A stretch of 64,000 nt of DNA from Cytophagales bacterium (GTDB lineage Bacteria; Bacteroidota; Bacteroidia; Cytophagales; Spirosomataceae), in contig RDXN01000062.1 of NCBI GenBank assembly GCA_004292855.1, positions 1-64,000 on the forward strand, in the 5' to 3' direction. This document shows, in pieces, positions 1 through 8,304 of the stretch (the stretch's first letter is position 1; every line of letters begins with the position of its first letter). The notes under the pieces are model-generated. The model saw nothing but the letters and a program-made list of their open reading frames with translations, had not been told where the DNA came from and did not search any database. The position numbers were made by a program, and so were the translations under genes.

Positions 1-91
1 TCTAAAGCTTTTGAAGCAGTGTTCCTATTAATTTGCAGAATTGCTACCAAAGGAAATTTGGCTAAATTCTGTAAGTTGATCGTTCATGCAA

Positions 92-1591
92 TCACCCTAT
101 ATAACAACTGGTATAATAGGGGTAATGAGACTGCTCTTTTGAGAACATCTTTTGGCTTTTGCCAAATATCTTGCTTGAAGTCTGTTTATAAATTTCTCCT
201 GGAAATCTATGGGTACTGTGAGGTTGATCTATAAACATAGCAACTATAGCACGTATGAGTTTGTGTAGGTGAAAAATTCTGGATTGCTGTATTTTAGGGG
301 TAACATAATCGTACTCTCTTCCACGCCGTTCATAGAATATTTTTTCAGGTGCCTTTCGAGATATGCTCTCAAAAAATGCTTGCAAGGTTTTGGGGAAGTA
401 CTCCAAAGCTATGAAGGCTTCCTCGGGCACTGGATTTTGATTATTAGTTGCCTTCGTAATCTCACTCGTAATATCGTTATCAATACATTCAATAAGCTTC
501 AAAGGAATCATTATGTTGTCGTTATGTCTAATATGATGTCTATTCAGAAATAATACGTTGCTAGTTTGACACCCATTCACAATCTGATAATTTACTACTT
601 GAACATCTCCGCCCTGAAAGTTTGTATCTATGAACTTTGCGACTATAGTGACTCCATTATTAAATAGTACAAACTTATCTTTGATTGTACCATCTTTGAT
701 TGTATCGGCTATCTCTTGGTTAACCTTATTGTCTTCTCCTTTAAAATCTCTAACATTCTCATAAAACAGGTTTCGCATAAAATTTCCATCATCATCGGTG
801 ATTAGTTTAATATACTCGCTGGCAGATATGTAGCCCAAAAAGGCCTTGCCTACCCCCTTAATTTCACCATTCTCACTTATTAGGTCAACCTTGTTTCTGA
901 AATTCACTCGTTTTTTTATCTTATTCTGATTTTCTTCATAAAACTTTATCAGTTGATCTTTACCAATTAGGTATATGTTAACACTATGGAAAACTGGAAA
1001 CAACTCCATTATCTCTTGCTCTTGTTTCTTAATCATTGACAAAAAATTACTATCTACGTTTTGACCCCCTGGAGTGACAAAATACAACGTACAGACAGGG
1101 TTCGATGATTTATCTACACACTCAAGTGTTTCATAACTTAATATATATTCCTTCAAATCTCTAAATTCTTCTATATCAGGGCCACCCTGCCAAGAGGGAT
1201 TGTTGCTAATAAAATCTTTCACTGCAGTAGTAAACTTGAGTACTTCTCCTAAATCAAAACCGCCAGAAGTTGCTTTAGCCTGAGTGAAAATTATATTAAC
1301 ATTCAAATTTGACGAGTTCTCGCTATTTTTTTTGAACAAATCTACATTGTCTTCATTAAATACTAGAGTATTATTTAGTAAAAAGGCTATACCATCTATT
1401 CCTAAATTTTTACCGTTGTCAACATTGATCTTCTCCAACGAATCAATATTGCTAAAAGCCTGAGAATTTATTCGAGAAATCGTCAAGTAGTTTACGAAAT
1501 GTTCAAAAGCTACATCTTCGGACAAATTTATAAACTCAAATTCCTCCTGAAACTTCTGAAGATTTCCGCTGACAATTGTGTCTTTTATCAT
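92..1591 (-). CDS. AIPR family abortive phage-resistance protein, 3' end probably damaged
   Basis: The 499-residue product resembles the AIPR (abortive infection phage resistance) family. The N-terminal part has a PD-(D/E)XK-like pattern: GIDGIAF near residue 65 followed by an IIFTQAK strand near residue 100, as in nuclease-fold proteins. The middle holds VLFNNGVTIVAK and NYQIVNGCQTSN, which are typical AIPR core motifs. Family members usually run to about 600-700 residues, and this reading frame stops just after YPYYTSCYIG, where relatives normally continue. The three frames downstream contain stops, although one is open from about position 81 to the window edge. The gene is strikingly AT-rich beside its neighbours (24 of 60 bases are G+C in the row at 601), which suggests acquisition by transfer. 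It lies downstream of the DUF423 gene on the same strand. Family assignment is fairly sure; whether it is functional is not. Confidence 0.72.
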   Translation of the reverse strand: MIKDTIVSGNLQKFQEEFEFINLSEDVAFEHFVNYLTISRINSQAFSNIDSLEKINVDNGKNLGIDGIAFLLNNTLVFNEDNVDLFKKNSENSSNLNVNIIFTQAKATSGGFDLGEVLKFTTAVKDFISNNPSWQGGPDIEEFRDLKEYILSYETLECVDKSSNPVCTLYFVTPGGQNVDSNFLSMIKKQEQEIMELFPVFHSVNIYLIGKDQLIKFYEENQNKIKKRVNFRNKVDLISENGEIKGVGKAFLGYISASEYIKLITDDDGNFMRNLFYENVRDFKGEDNKVNQEIADTIKDGTIKDKFVLFNNGVTIVAKFIDTNFQGGDVQVVNYQIVNGCQTSNVLFLNRHHIRHNDNIMIPLKLIECIDNDITSEITKATNNQNPVPEEAFIALEYFPKTLQAFFESISRKAPEKIFYERRGREYDYVTPKIQQSRIFHLHKLIRAIVAMFIDQPHSTHRFPGEIYKQTSSKIFGKSQKMFSKEQSHYPYYTSCYIG

Positions 1592-1678
1592 GGTAAATTT
1601 TTCTGTCTTGTATTTCTGACTGCAATTATAATCTTGTAGAAGATATGAAATTGTTTAAGCACGGAATAAATTGTCAAA

Positions 1679-2056
1679 CTATCGCATTGCCCAAAACAAC
1701 AACGCCCAGCCCGCAATCATCAACACTCCGCCGATGGGTGTGATGGCACCGAGCCAGGTGATGCCCGTGAAGCACAGGATATAGAGCGAACCGGAGAAAA
1801 TCAGCGTGCCGCCGAGGAATGACAACCCCGCATAGTTGAGCCATTTCAGAGCCAGCGGATTCTGAGCCATCAATTGCATCAGCACCCCCACCAGCACCAG
1901 GGCTAACGCATGGTAAAACTGGTATTTTACTGCCGTCTCGAAGGTAGCCGCCCGGTTTGTTTCGTCCAGCAATTTCCGAAGTGCGTGGGCACCAAAGGCT
2001 CCTATTGCAACACCCATCAGCCCCAGCAGCGCACCGGCTTGAATGAAAAATTTCAT
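1679..2056 (-). CDS. DUF423 family small integral membrane protein
   Basis: A 125-residue, very hydrophobic protein with four predicted membrane helices and the DUF423 (YgdD-type) signature: a GALLGLMGVAIGAFGAHAL start, KYQFYHALALV in the middle and a glycine-rich last helix (PIGGVLMIAGWALLFWA). Length is normal for the family. The biochemical role is unknown. It follows yggS by 15 bases on the same strand and is probably co-transcribed with it from the -7 box at 2766-2773. An overlapping frame of similar length has no membrane-protein character and was discarded. Confidence 0.88.
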   Translation of the reverse strand: MKFFIQAGALLGLMGVAIGAFGAHALRKLLDETNRAATFETAVKYQFYHALALVLVGVLMQLMAQNPLALKWLNYAGLSFLGGTLIFSGSLYILCFTGITWLGAITPIGGVLMIAGWALLFWAMR

Positions 2057-2071
2057 CGTTTTTATCGGTTT

Positions 2072-2725
2072 TCAAAAAATTGCACTTCCAACCCGCACCA
2101 TTGTACTGCCCTCGTCAACGGCCAACTCGAAATCGCCACTCATACCCATTGATAAGGTCGAAAACCGGACGTTGGGGCGATTCATAACTGCCAGTTCATC
2201 GTACAGTTTTTTCAGCCCCCGAAACTCATCGCGCACCTGAGTTTCATCGTCGGTATTGGAGGCCATGCCCATCAGCCCAACGATACGAATGTTTGGCAGG
2301 CTATCGAGTTCCGAACCTGCCAGCAACGCGTGGGCTTCGTCGGGCGAGAGACCAAACTTGGTTTCTTCCTTGGCGATGAAAATTTGCAATAGACAGTCGA
2401 TCACGCGCCCGTTTTTGGCCCCCTGTTTGTTGATCTCCTTCAGCAGCGACAAACTATCGACCGAGTGAATCAGGGCCACAAACGGCGCAATGTATTTAAC
2501 CTTGTTTGTTTGTAAATGGCCAATCTGATGCCAGCAAATGTCGGCGGGCAACTGTGGCTGTTTCTCAACCATCTCCTGCACCCGGTTCTCGCCAAAATCG
2601 CGGCAACCGGCATCATAAACCTCCCGGAGCAACTCGACAGGGCGGGTTTTGGTAACGGCCACAAGCGTAGCCCGGTCATTGATTCGTTGATTAATGCGGG
2701 TTATATTTTCGGGTATAGACGTCAT
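2072..2725 (-). CDS. yggS: YggS/PLPBP family pyridoxal-phosphate-binding protein
   Basis: A 217-residue PLP homeostasis protein, alanine-racemase-like TIM barrel without a known enzymatic reaction. The PLP lysine lies in LVAVTKTRP near the N terminus. Other family marks are DFGENRVQE, WHQIGHLQTNKVKY, IHSVDSL, ETKFGLSP, LMGMA and the C-terminal STLSMGMSGDFELAVDEGSTMVRVGSAIF-type ending (SMGMSGD and VRVG are visible). The ATG at 2725 was preferred over an upstream TTG at 2734 because it starts the usual short N terminus. A perfect TAnnTTTG box lies about 40 bases upstream on this strand. It is first gene of a pair with DUF423. Confidence 0.93.
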   Translation of the reverse strand: MTSIPENITRINQRINDRATLVAVTKTRPVELLREVYDAGCRDFGENRVQEMVEKQPQLPADICWHQIGHLQTNKVKYIAPFVALIHSVDSLSLLKEINKQGAKNGRVIDCLLQIFIAKEETKFGLSPDEAHALLAGSELDSLPNIRIVGLMGMASNTDDETQVRDEFRGLKKLYDELAVMNRPNVRFSTLSMGMSGDFELAVDEGSTMVRVGSAIF

Positions 2726-2765
2726 CGGGTACAAGCTTCGATCCTGCTCTTAAAAGAAGATTTTG

Positions 2766-2773
2766 CAAAGATA
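2766..2773 (-). promoter_or_regulatory. Bacteroidetes -7 promoter box for yggS
   Basis: On the minus strand the bases read TATCTTTG followed by C, an exact match to the Bacteroidetes sigma-ABfrA -7 consensus TAnnTTTG. It lies 40 bases upstream of the yggS ATG. No convincing -33 TTG was seen at the right distance. Confidence 0.55.
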
Positions 2774-2845
2774 GGTTTGAGTTCTGTGCCGAATGCCGTA
2801 GTTTTTCGCCGGAAAAGTAAACATTGGTCATTTTGGGCGTTGCCC

Positions 2846-2945
2846 GTCATTACGCTTCGCTGTCATTGGTCATTCGTTGTGTAGACTAGCTAAATACGAC
2901 TGATGACAGCGAAGCGTAATGACCAATGACAGCGAAGCTAATGAC
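2846..2945. repeat. Intergenic palindrome, 20-bp perfect arms
   Basis: Arms at 2846-2865 and 2904-2923 are perfect reverse complements of 20 bases, built from the words cattacgcttcgctgtca and its complement. A further partial copy of the same words continues to 2945, right up to the next start codon. The word gcttcgctgt recurs in the palindrome at 20530-20690. The structure sits between divergently oriented yggS and the coiled-coil gene, so it would be transcribed in the leader of the latter. Confidence 0.8.
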
Positions 2946-2953
2946 TACCAAAC

Positions 2954-3898
2954 ATGGAATCACGATCTGAAAAACGAAATAGTGGCCGTAACTATCTGAT
3001 TGTCGCTCTACTGGTGCTGGTCGGGCTGAACGTGTTGCAATTGTACTTCTGGTATCAGGAGCGCGAAACAGGCCGCACCAAAGACGCCACCATTGCCGCC
3101 AAAACAGAGGAGGTGCTGGCCGCCAAAACCAAGCTCGACTCTATTTCGGCGCAGTTAGATTCAAAAATTACCGAGATTCAGAAGCTTGGTGGCAGCATCG
3201 ACTCGCTACTGCGGGTGAAAGATCAGCTCGAACTCGACAAACAAAATCTCCGCAATATCAACAGTTTCGACGACCGAAAATACGGGCAGCGGATCAAGCA
3301 ATATGAGTCGTTGCTGGTGCAGAAAGACAGTGAGATTGCCCGGCTTCGGCAAGAAAACGGCATCCTGGTCGCTCAGAACAAAACACTCTCCGAAGAAAAC
3401 ACCAACCTGAAAGGCGAACGGCAGGCCCTCTCCGACTCCGTCACGACGTACTCTGCCCGAACGCGTGAGCTGGAACAGAAAGTCACGCTAGCCTCCGCAC
3501 TCCGGGCCGAAAACATTGTGGTTAACGCGCTCAACGCCCGTGGTAAAGAAAGCGACGGTGGCAATTACAAAGCCCGCCGACTTGAAAAGATAAAAATTTC
3601 GTTCCGGCTTGCCGACAATGCCCTGGCCCAGCAAAACGAAAAAACGCTCTACATCCGCATTCTGGACCCTAACGGGGCTGTTATATCGGACATGGCAACG
3701 GGTTCGGGGGAATTTTCGTACAACGGAAAAGGCATGATTTATACAGCCGCCCAAACGATTCAGTTTGATAATAGTCGGCAGGCAATAGGCTTTGTATACG
3801 GGCGCGGGGGTCAACAACGCTTCAACGAAGGACGGCATGTTGTAGAAGTCTACGCCGAAGGGTTTAAAATTGGCGAAGGGGAATTTGCGGTTAAGTAG
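2954..3898 (+). CDS. Single-pass membrane protein with long coiled coil
   Basis: A 314-residue protein I cannot assign to a named pathway. Residues about 13-31 form one membrane helix (YLIVALLVLVGLNVLQLYF). Residues about 45-175 are heptad-rich coiled coil (KTEEVLAAKTKLDSI, ARLRQENGILVAQNK, TLSEENTNLKGERQ). The C-terminal third is a compact beta-rich domain, probably on the far side of the membrane (KIKISFRLADNALAQ, LYIRILDPNGAVIS, HVVEVYAEGFKIGEGEFAV). This architecture is common in Bacteroidetes as a conserved hypothetical protein. It lies directly upstream of the ribosomal operon, but that operon has its own promoter. Confidence 0.75.
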   Translation: MESRSEKRNSGRNYLIVALLVLVGLNVLQLYFWYQERETGRTKDATIAAKTEEVLAAKTKLDSISAQLDSKITEIQKLGGSIDSLLRVKDQLELDKQNLRNINSFDDRKYGQRIKQYESLLVQKDSEIARLRQENGILVAQNKTLSEENTNLKGERQALSDSVTTYSARTRELEQKVTLASALRAENIVVNALNARGKESDGGNYKARRLEKIKISFRLADNALAQQNEKTLYIRILDPNGAVISDMATGSGEFSYNGKGMIYTAAQTIQFDNSRQAIGFVYGRGGQQRFNEGRHVVEVYAEGFKIGEGEFAVK

Positions 3899-3946
3899 GC
3901 AGTAAAAAATGTTGACTGCGAACTGCCAACTGCCAGCTTTTTTTAC

Positions 3947-3954
3947 TACCTTTG
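3947..3954 (+). promoter_or_regulatory. -7 promoter box of the rpsF-rpsR-rplI operon
   Basis: The bases TACCTTTG followed by CACCC match the Bacteroidetes -7 consensus exactly, including the C-rich start region often seen after it. The rpsF ATG is 29 bases downstream. Just upstream, 3896-3940 holds short direct repeats of the word aactgcc/ggcagt, similar in style to the other intergenic word repeats. Confidence 0.7.
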
Positions 3955-3982
3955 CACCCTCATTTTAAACTGTTTACCTAGA

Positions 3983-4348
3983 ATGTTCCCAAAGAACTAC
4001 GAAACGGTGTTCATTTTAACTCCCGTTTTATCTGAGATTCAGATGAAGGACACCGTTGATAAGTTCCGCAAAGTGCTAACCGATAATGGTGCGGAGCTTG
4101 TTCACGAAGACAACATGGGCCTAAAAAAATTGGCCTACCCGATTCAGCACAAAAACACAGGCTATTACCACCTGATTGAGTTCAAGGCTCCCGGTACGAT
4201 TGTAGCGACCCTCAACACGGAGTACCTGCGCGACGAGCGTGTACTGCGTCATCTGGTCGTTTCGCTCGACAAACACGCCGTTGAATACAACGAGCGCAAG
4301 CGCAAGGGTTTAGTAGGGAAGAAAAAAGAAACCGAGACCGCGAAATAA
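3983..4348 (+). CDS. rpsF: 30S ribosomal protein S6
   Basis: A 121-residue S6 protein of the small ribosomal subunit, which binds 16S rRNA with S18. It starts with the typical [13 protein letters not shown] strand and contains [26 protein letters not shown] and a basic C-terminal tail ([14 protein letters not shown]). Length is normal. It is first gene of the S6-S18-L9 operon and is separated from rpsR by two bases. Confidence 0.97.
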   Translation: MFPKNYETVFILTPVLSEIQMKDTVDKFRKVLTDNGAELVHEDNMGLKKLAYPIQHKNTGYYHLIEFKAPGTIVATLNTEYLRDERVLRHLVVSLDKHAVEYNERKRKGLVGKKKETETAK

Positions 4349-4350
4349 TC

Positions 4351-4602
4351 ATGAGCTTACAGAACGAATCAGTCTCGAAAACCGAGAACCGTAAAAAGTA
4401 CTGCCGTTTTAAGAAATCGGGCATTAAGTACATCGACTACAAAGACGCCAACTTCCTGCTGAAGCTCCTTAATGAGCAAGGCAAGATTTTGCCCCGGCGT
4501 TTGACAGGCACTAGCCTGAAGTATCAACGCAAAGTAGGTCAGGCCGTTAAGCGTGCCCGCCACATTGCCATTCTCCCATACGTAGGCGATTCACTGAAAT
4601 AA
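4351..4602 (+). CDS. rpsR: 30S ribosomal protein S18
   Basis: An 83-residue basic protein with the S18 core: [35 protein letters not shown], and the RNA-binding end [20 protein letters not shown]. It binds the central domain of 16S rRNA together with S6. The gene starts two bases after rpsF and stops one base before rplI, a tight operon. Confidence 0.97.
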   Translation: MSLQNESVSKTENRKKYCRFKKSGIKYIDYKDANFLLKLLNEQGKILPRRLTGTSLKYQRKVGQAVKRARHIAILPYVGDSLK

Positions 4603-4603
4603 A

Positions 4604-5047
4604 ATGGACATCATTCTCAAAACAGACATCACTGGTCTGGGTTACAAAAACGACATCGTGTCGGTGAAGCCCGGCTACGGTCGCAACTACCTGATTCCCC
4701 AGGGTTTTGCGGTGATGGCTACCGACTCGAACCGGAAGGTAGTAACCGAAAATATTCGTCAGGCGGCTCACAAGGCCGAAAAGATCAAAACTGACGCCCA
4801 GAACATCGCCAGCCAAATTGGCGAAATGGTGCTGACAATCCCCGCGAAAGCTGGTGAGAGCGGCAAAATATTTGGTCGCGTAACGAGTATCCAAATCGCC
4901 GACGCCCTGCGTGAGAAAGGCTTTGATATTGATCGGAAGAAGATCACCATCGAAGACGTTAAAACGCTTGGTGCTTATCAGGCCGCGCTCGACCTGCACA
5001 AGGAAGTGAAGCACAAAGTAAACGTGGAAGTGGTAGCGGCTGAATAG
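4604..5047 (+). CDS. rplI: 50S ribosomal protein L9
   Basis: A 147-residue L9 protein. The N-terminal domain has DITGLGYKNDIVSVKPGYGRNYLIPQGFAV, the classic rRNA-binding signature; a helical linker follows (residues about 45-80, KAEKIKTDAQNIASQIGE) and the C-terminal domain ends in VNVEVVAAE. It is the last gene of the operon and is followed by a strong hairpin terminator. Confidence 0.97.
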   Translation: MDIILKTDITGLGYKNDIVSVKPGYGRNYLIPQGFAVMATDSNRKVVTENIRQAAHKAEKIKTDAQNIASQIGEMVLTIPAKAGESGKIFGRVTSIQIADALREKGFDIDRKKITIEDVKTLGAYQAALDLHKEVKHKVNVEVVAAE

Positions 5048-5073
5048 CCATTCCACTATTCCGAACGCAATAG

Positions 5074-5116
5074 AAAGGCCCCTGCTCATTACAGCAACGC
5101 TGGAGCAGGGGCCTTT
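5074..5116 (+). terminator. Rho-independent terminator after rplI
   Basis: Two 14-base arms (5074-5087 and 5103-5116) are perfect reverse complements around the core ggcccctgctc, with a 15-base loop and a run of five T at 5114-5118. It ends the ribosomal operon. Because the left arm begins with AAA, it may also work for the convergent gene ending at 5140. Confidence 0.88.
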
Positions 5117-5139
5117 TTCATGATTGGTGGAACTGGAAA

Positions 5140-5682
5140 TTAACGCCCACCGGAGTAGGGCGGCACGGGCCGACCATAGCGGTCGTAGCCTCGATTGTCG
5201 TATCCGCGACGGCCATACTGCCCACGGGGCGGCCCAACACGGTCGAGAACGTAGTTGCGTTGTTGGGGCGTCATAACGCTCAACATATCACCGAATTTCT
5301 GACGTTGCACCTGCCGGAAACGCGGGTCGCGGGTGTCGATGCGAAAGCGGTCGTAATAATCGTCGATACGCTCCATATCGCGCCGTTGCGACCGGGTTAG
5401 GTTCAACTCATCGCGCCAGCGGCCCCGCCAGAATTCGTGGTCGGTCGTGTGAAAATCGTCGAAGGGGTGGTTGTCCCAACGGCGGTTTCGCCAGTCACTG
5501 TCGCCATAGTAGCCTCGGTCGTCGCGGTTAGATCCATAGTCGCGGGTGTCGTAGCTACGGTCGCGCGGGTTGTATGAGCCGTCGCGGGTGTCGTAGCCTT
5601 GAGTCGTTGGCGTTTGGGCTGAGGCCGCAGTGAGCGTGATCAGCCCAAACGCGAGGCAAAGAAAATTTCGAGTGTAGTTCAT
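5140..5682 (-). CDS. Secreted Asp/Arg/Tyr-rich protein, Spy/LTxxQ-like helical domain
   Basis: A 180-residue exported protein of unknown function. Residues 1-22 are a signal peptide ending SAQ. Residues about 25-75 are low-complexity repeats of a YDTRD/RDYG pattern. Residues about 85-150 form a charged helical region with LNLTRSQRRDMERI and MLSVMTPQQRNYVLDR, two LTxxQ-like turns similar in spacing to the Spy/CpxP periplasmic chaperone-like family; that link is inference. The last 30 residues are Arg/Gly/Tyr-rich. The protein at 22316-22801 has a similar LTxxQ-like plan. Confidence 0.68.
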   Translation of the reverse strand: MNYTRNFLCLAFGLITLTAASAQTPTTQGYDTRDGSYNPRDRSYDTRDYGSNRDDRGYYGDSDWRNRRWDNHPFDDFHTTDHEFWRGRWRDELNLTRSQRRDMERIDDYYDRFRIDTRDPRFRQVQRQKFGDMLSVMTPQQRNYVLDRVGPPRGQYGRRGYDNRGYDRYGRPVPPYSGGR

Positions 5683-5761
5683 GGCAGTTGTTGTTTATTT
5701 GTTCAATCTGCCGGTTTGATGGGGGAAGAAGGGGAAGGTTTAAGGAAGAATCTAAGTTTTT

Positions 5762-8230
5762 TTATTCCACCGTCACCTCTCCCCTACCCGATCCGGCTTT
5801 TCCGGTGAGGGTTGCTCCCTCGGCAATCAGGCGCAGTTTGGTGCGGGCGTCGGAGGCATAGAACGTGGCCTTTGCCTTGCCATCGGGGCCGGTCTTGAGC
5901 ATGGGCGACCAGTGTAACGTAGCCCGATAGTCGGGTCGGATGTGTTCCGGTTTGGGCTGGTCGTAGCGGGGGGCATAGAACTCACGCAGACGGGCGAACC
6001 CAACCATACGAGTGGCTAAAGTGCCGGGCGTGGGTGGGGCCGTGGCCGGGTCGAAGTCGGGTGAGCCGCGCTTGGTCAGGACGTTGATAACGCCCCCGGC
6101 CCCGTTGGAGCCTGCCATAATGGTGGCCCCTCCCCCCGTCAACACGTCGACCGCGTCGATGTCTGACACCGGAATACTCAACACGGCATCTTTGCTCACG
6201 GGAGAGCCATCCAGGAAGAAAGCGGGTTCAATGGCTCCCTGAAAATTGGCCGCTGCCCGAATCTGCACGCGGGCCTCGAAACCCGACCCCGTCACCTGCA
6301 CGCCCGGCACGCGGCTCCGAATCACATCGAGGAAGGTCAACGCGCCCCCTGTGTTCATAGGGTCGAACTTTACGGAGCGGTCCGGTTCGGAATACATCAT
6401 CCGGCGGGTATCGCGGGGTTTTTCTCGTTTGGCTTTCACCGTCACGGCATTTAACATAACCTCCTGATTGCGCCGGATTTGCCGCTCAATTTCCAAGTAT
6501 TCATTGGTACGTTTGAGAAAATCGGCCAGGGCATCGGGACCAAGAATGAGCGGATTGTAGGGAGCCTTAACAATACGAACGGCGGGTTTTATCAGTTGAT
6601 CGAGCGTGATGGTGTAGTCGCGTGTGCCGCCTTTTGGGGAGAGAGCCTGCACAAACACCCCGGTCGAGTCGTAAAATTCCAGTTCACTCGCCATAAACCG
6701 GCCTTTCTCATCGGCCTGCCCCATGAGCATCGCGCGTGTGCTGTCTTTTTTCAGGAGCATAAACGTCAGGTTCACGTTCTCGGCGGGCTTTTTGTTGGCC
6801 CGCATCACCTGCCCCGACAGCAGCAGCCCATCTTCGACCACGTAGGTTGGTTGAGGAATGGTGCCACTCAACACATCGTTCCAGGTAAACCGACGCCATC
6901 CCTGCGTCATCATCAGCAGGTCGAGGTTTTGTGCGCGGTTCGTATTGGTTTCGTCGAAATAGCCGCCGGGCTGCTCAATGGTCCCGACCAGGTCGGACGA
7001 GAGCAGCAGATGCGAGACTAGCGAGGCCGGGTTTGGTTCAAAGGTTGGGGCGAGTTTCCCGTCGGTAATGGCGAGCGAAAGGGTTGTCTCAACGGGTTGC
7101 CCTGCCGGGTCGGTAACGGTCACGTCGACGGTCACGGCCTCGCGGGGCTTGTAGGAGGCCTTCTCGGGGGCTATTTTGACAGTTAAGCGATCTTTACGAT
7201 CCACAAAAATGAGCCGCTCGGCAACGGGTTTGTTTTGCTCATCGAATAGGGTCAGTTGGGCAATGCCATCGGGAAACTTATCGCGCGGGAGTTGAATCTG
7301 GAATGCCTTTTTGGTCAACGGGGCCTGGGCTGCATGCACAACAATACCCCGCGTTTGGGCCACGAGCGTTACCACACCCGCCGTAGTTGGGGGTTTGGTG
7401 TGTTGAACGAACACCTTTACGTTGTTGGGGTTGCTCATGTTGTCGACCGTTAGCACCACACCCGACGACTGTATGGCGGGCATTGGATACTTGAACCATT
7501 CCTGGCTCCCGGTAGCCCGTGCGAAGGCCGTGTAAGTTTGTCCGGCTTCGGGCGTTATCGCGAAAAAGCCCATGCCCAGGTGCTGACTCGTGAAGCCAAC
7601 TACGGTATCGTTCTTATTATCGAGCACGAATCCCTGTAGGTCCATGCTCTTACCCAGCGCGTTGATGGCCTTAAACGCCACCCGGCTGTTCATGCCCGTT
7701 ATCAATTGACCACTCTCGGGCAGGAATTGAACGTCGGGTTTGAGCGATACCTCGGCGGGGCGTTCGGGGGCTTCGTCGGCCCGCAGGAGCGTGAGTGTTT
7801 TCGTAAAATAGTAGTCGGGTCCGAAATTGCGCATCCAGCCCGTGTAGGCCTGAAGCAGGTAGGTGCCGGTGCCGAGCGAATCGGGCAGGGCGATCTGACC
7901 GGGGGCCTGCCCCTGCATGGCTTTTAATTTGACCTGTGCAACGGGCTTGCTTGTTTGTGCGTCAATCAGGTCTATGTACAGCACCCGGCTTGCCGAGTCG
8001 ATACCGTGGCCAATACCTTCAAATAAATAACCTTTTAACCAGATGGTTTCGCCCGGTACATACAGATCACGGTCGGTCTGAACGTAGACTTTCTCGCGGG
8101 GGAGCTGTTGGTTGTAGGCGGAGAGTTTTTCGACTACTGTGTTTACGAACGAGTCGTCGATAAAGCGGGAAGCAGTTAGTGTAAGCAGCAGGAGCAGGGC
8201 TGCACCAACGAAACGGTACGGGTGGTTCAT
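5762..8230 (-). CDS. Secreted MG2-domain protein with TonB-receptor plug domain
   Basis: An 822-residue exported protein. After an N-terminal hydrophobic segment it has an MG2-type (alpha-2-macroglobulin-like) domain: EKVYVQTDRDLYVPGETIWLKGYL near residue 45 and the ALPDSLGTGTYLLQAYTGWM region. More Ig-like macroglobulin domains follow to about residue 480. Residues about 600-715 are a TonB-dependent receptor plug: MLNAVTVKAKREKP, FLDVIRSRVPGVQVTG, PAFFLDGSPVS, IDAVDVLTGGGATI and GAGGVINVLTKRG. There is no beta-barrel of receptor size after it; the protein ends in a short macroglobulin-like domain (PDGKAKATFYASD). This plug-without-barrel layout is a recurring Bacteroidetes family of unknown role. 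It appears complete. Confidence 0.8.
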   Translation of the reverse strand: MNHPYRFVGAALLLLLTLTASRFIDDSFVNTVVEKLSAYNQQLPREKVYVQTDRDLYVPGETIWLKGYLFEGIGHGIDSASRVLYIDLIDAQTSKPVAQVKLKAMQGQAPGQIALPDSLGTGTYLLQAYTGWMRNFGPDYYFTKTLTLLRADEAPERPAEVSLKPDVQFLPESGQLITGMNSRVAFKAINALGKSMDLQGFVLDNKNDTVVGFTSQHLGMGFFAITPEAGQTYTAFARATGSQEWFKYPMPAIQSSGVVLTVDNMSNPNNVKVFVQHTKPPTTAGVVTLVAQTRGIVVHAAQAPLTKKAFQIQLPRDKFPDGIAQLTLFDEQNKPVAERLIFVDRKDRLTVKIAPEKASYKPREAVTVDVTVTDPAGQPVETTLSLAITDGKLAPTFEPNPASLVSHLLLSSDLVGTIEQPGGYFDETNTNRAQNLDLLMMTQGWRRFTWNDVLSGTIPQPTYVVEDGLLLSGQVMRANKKPAENVNLTFMLLKKDSTRAMLMGQADEKGRFMASELEFYDSTGVFVQALSPKGGTRDYTITLDQLIKPAVRIVKAPYNPLILGPDALADFLKRTNEYLEIERQIRRNQEVMLNAVTVKAKREKPRDTRRMMYSEPDRSVKFDPMNTGGALTFLDVIRSRVPGVQVTGSGFEARVQIRAAANFQGAIEPAFFLDGSPVSKDAVLSIPVSDIDAVDVLTGGGATIMAGSNGAGGVINVLTKRGSPDFDPATAPPTPGTLATRMVGFARLREFYAPRYDQPKPEHIRPDYRATLHWSPMLKTGPDGKAKATFYASDARTKLRLIAEGATLTGKAGSGRGEVTVE

Positions 8231-8304
8231 ACAAGTAGGAATTGAGTGGATTTGAATTTTCTACGCACTTTCGGGGGTAAATTAGCAAAAAATAGTAACC
8301 GAAT

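Noticed and set aside
1674-2075. Cys/Arg-rich frame overlapping DUF423
   Set aside because: It overlaps the well-supported DUF423 gene on the same strand in another frame and shows no protein-like pattern.
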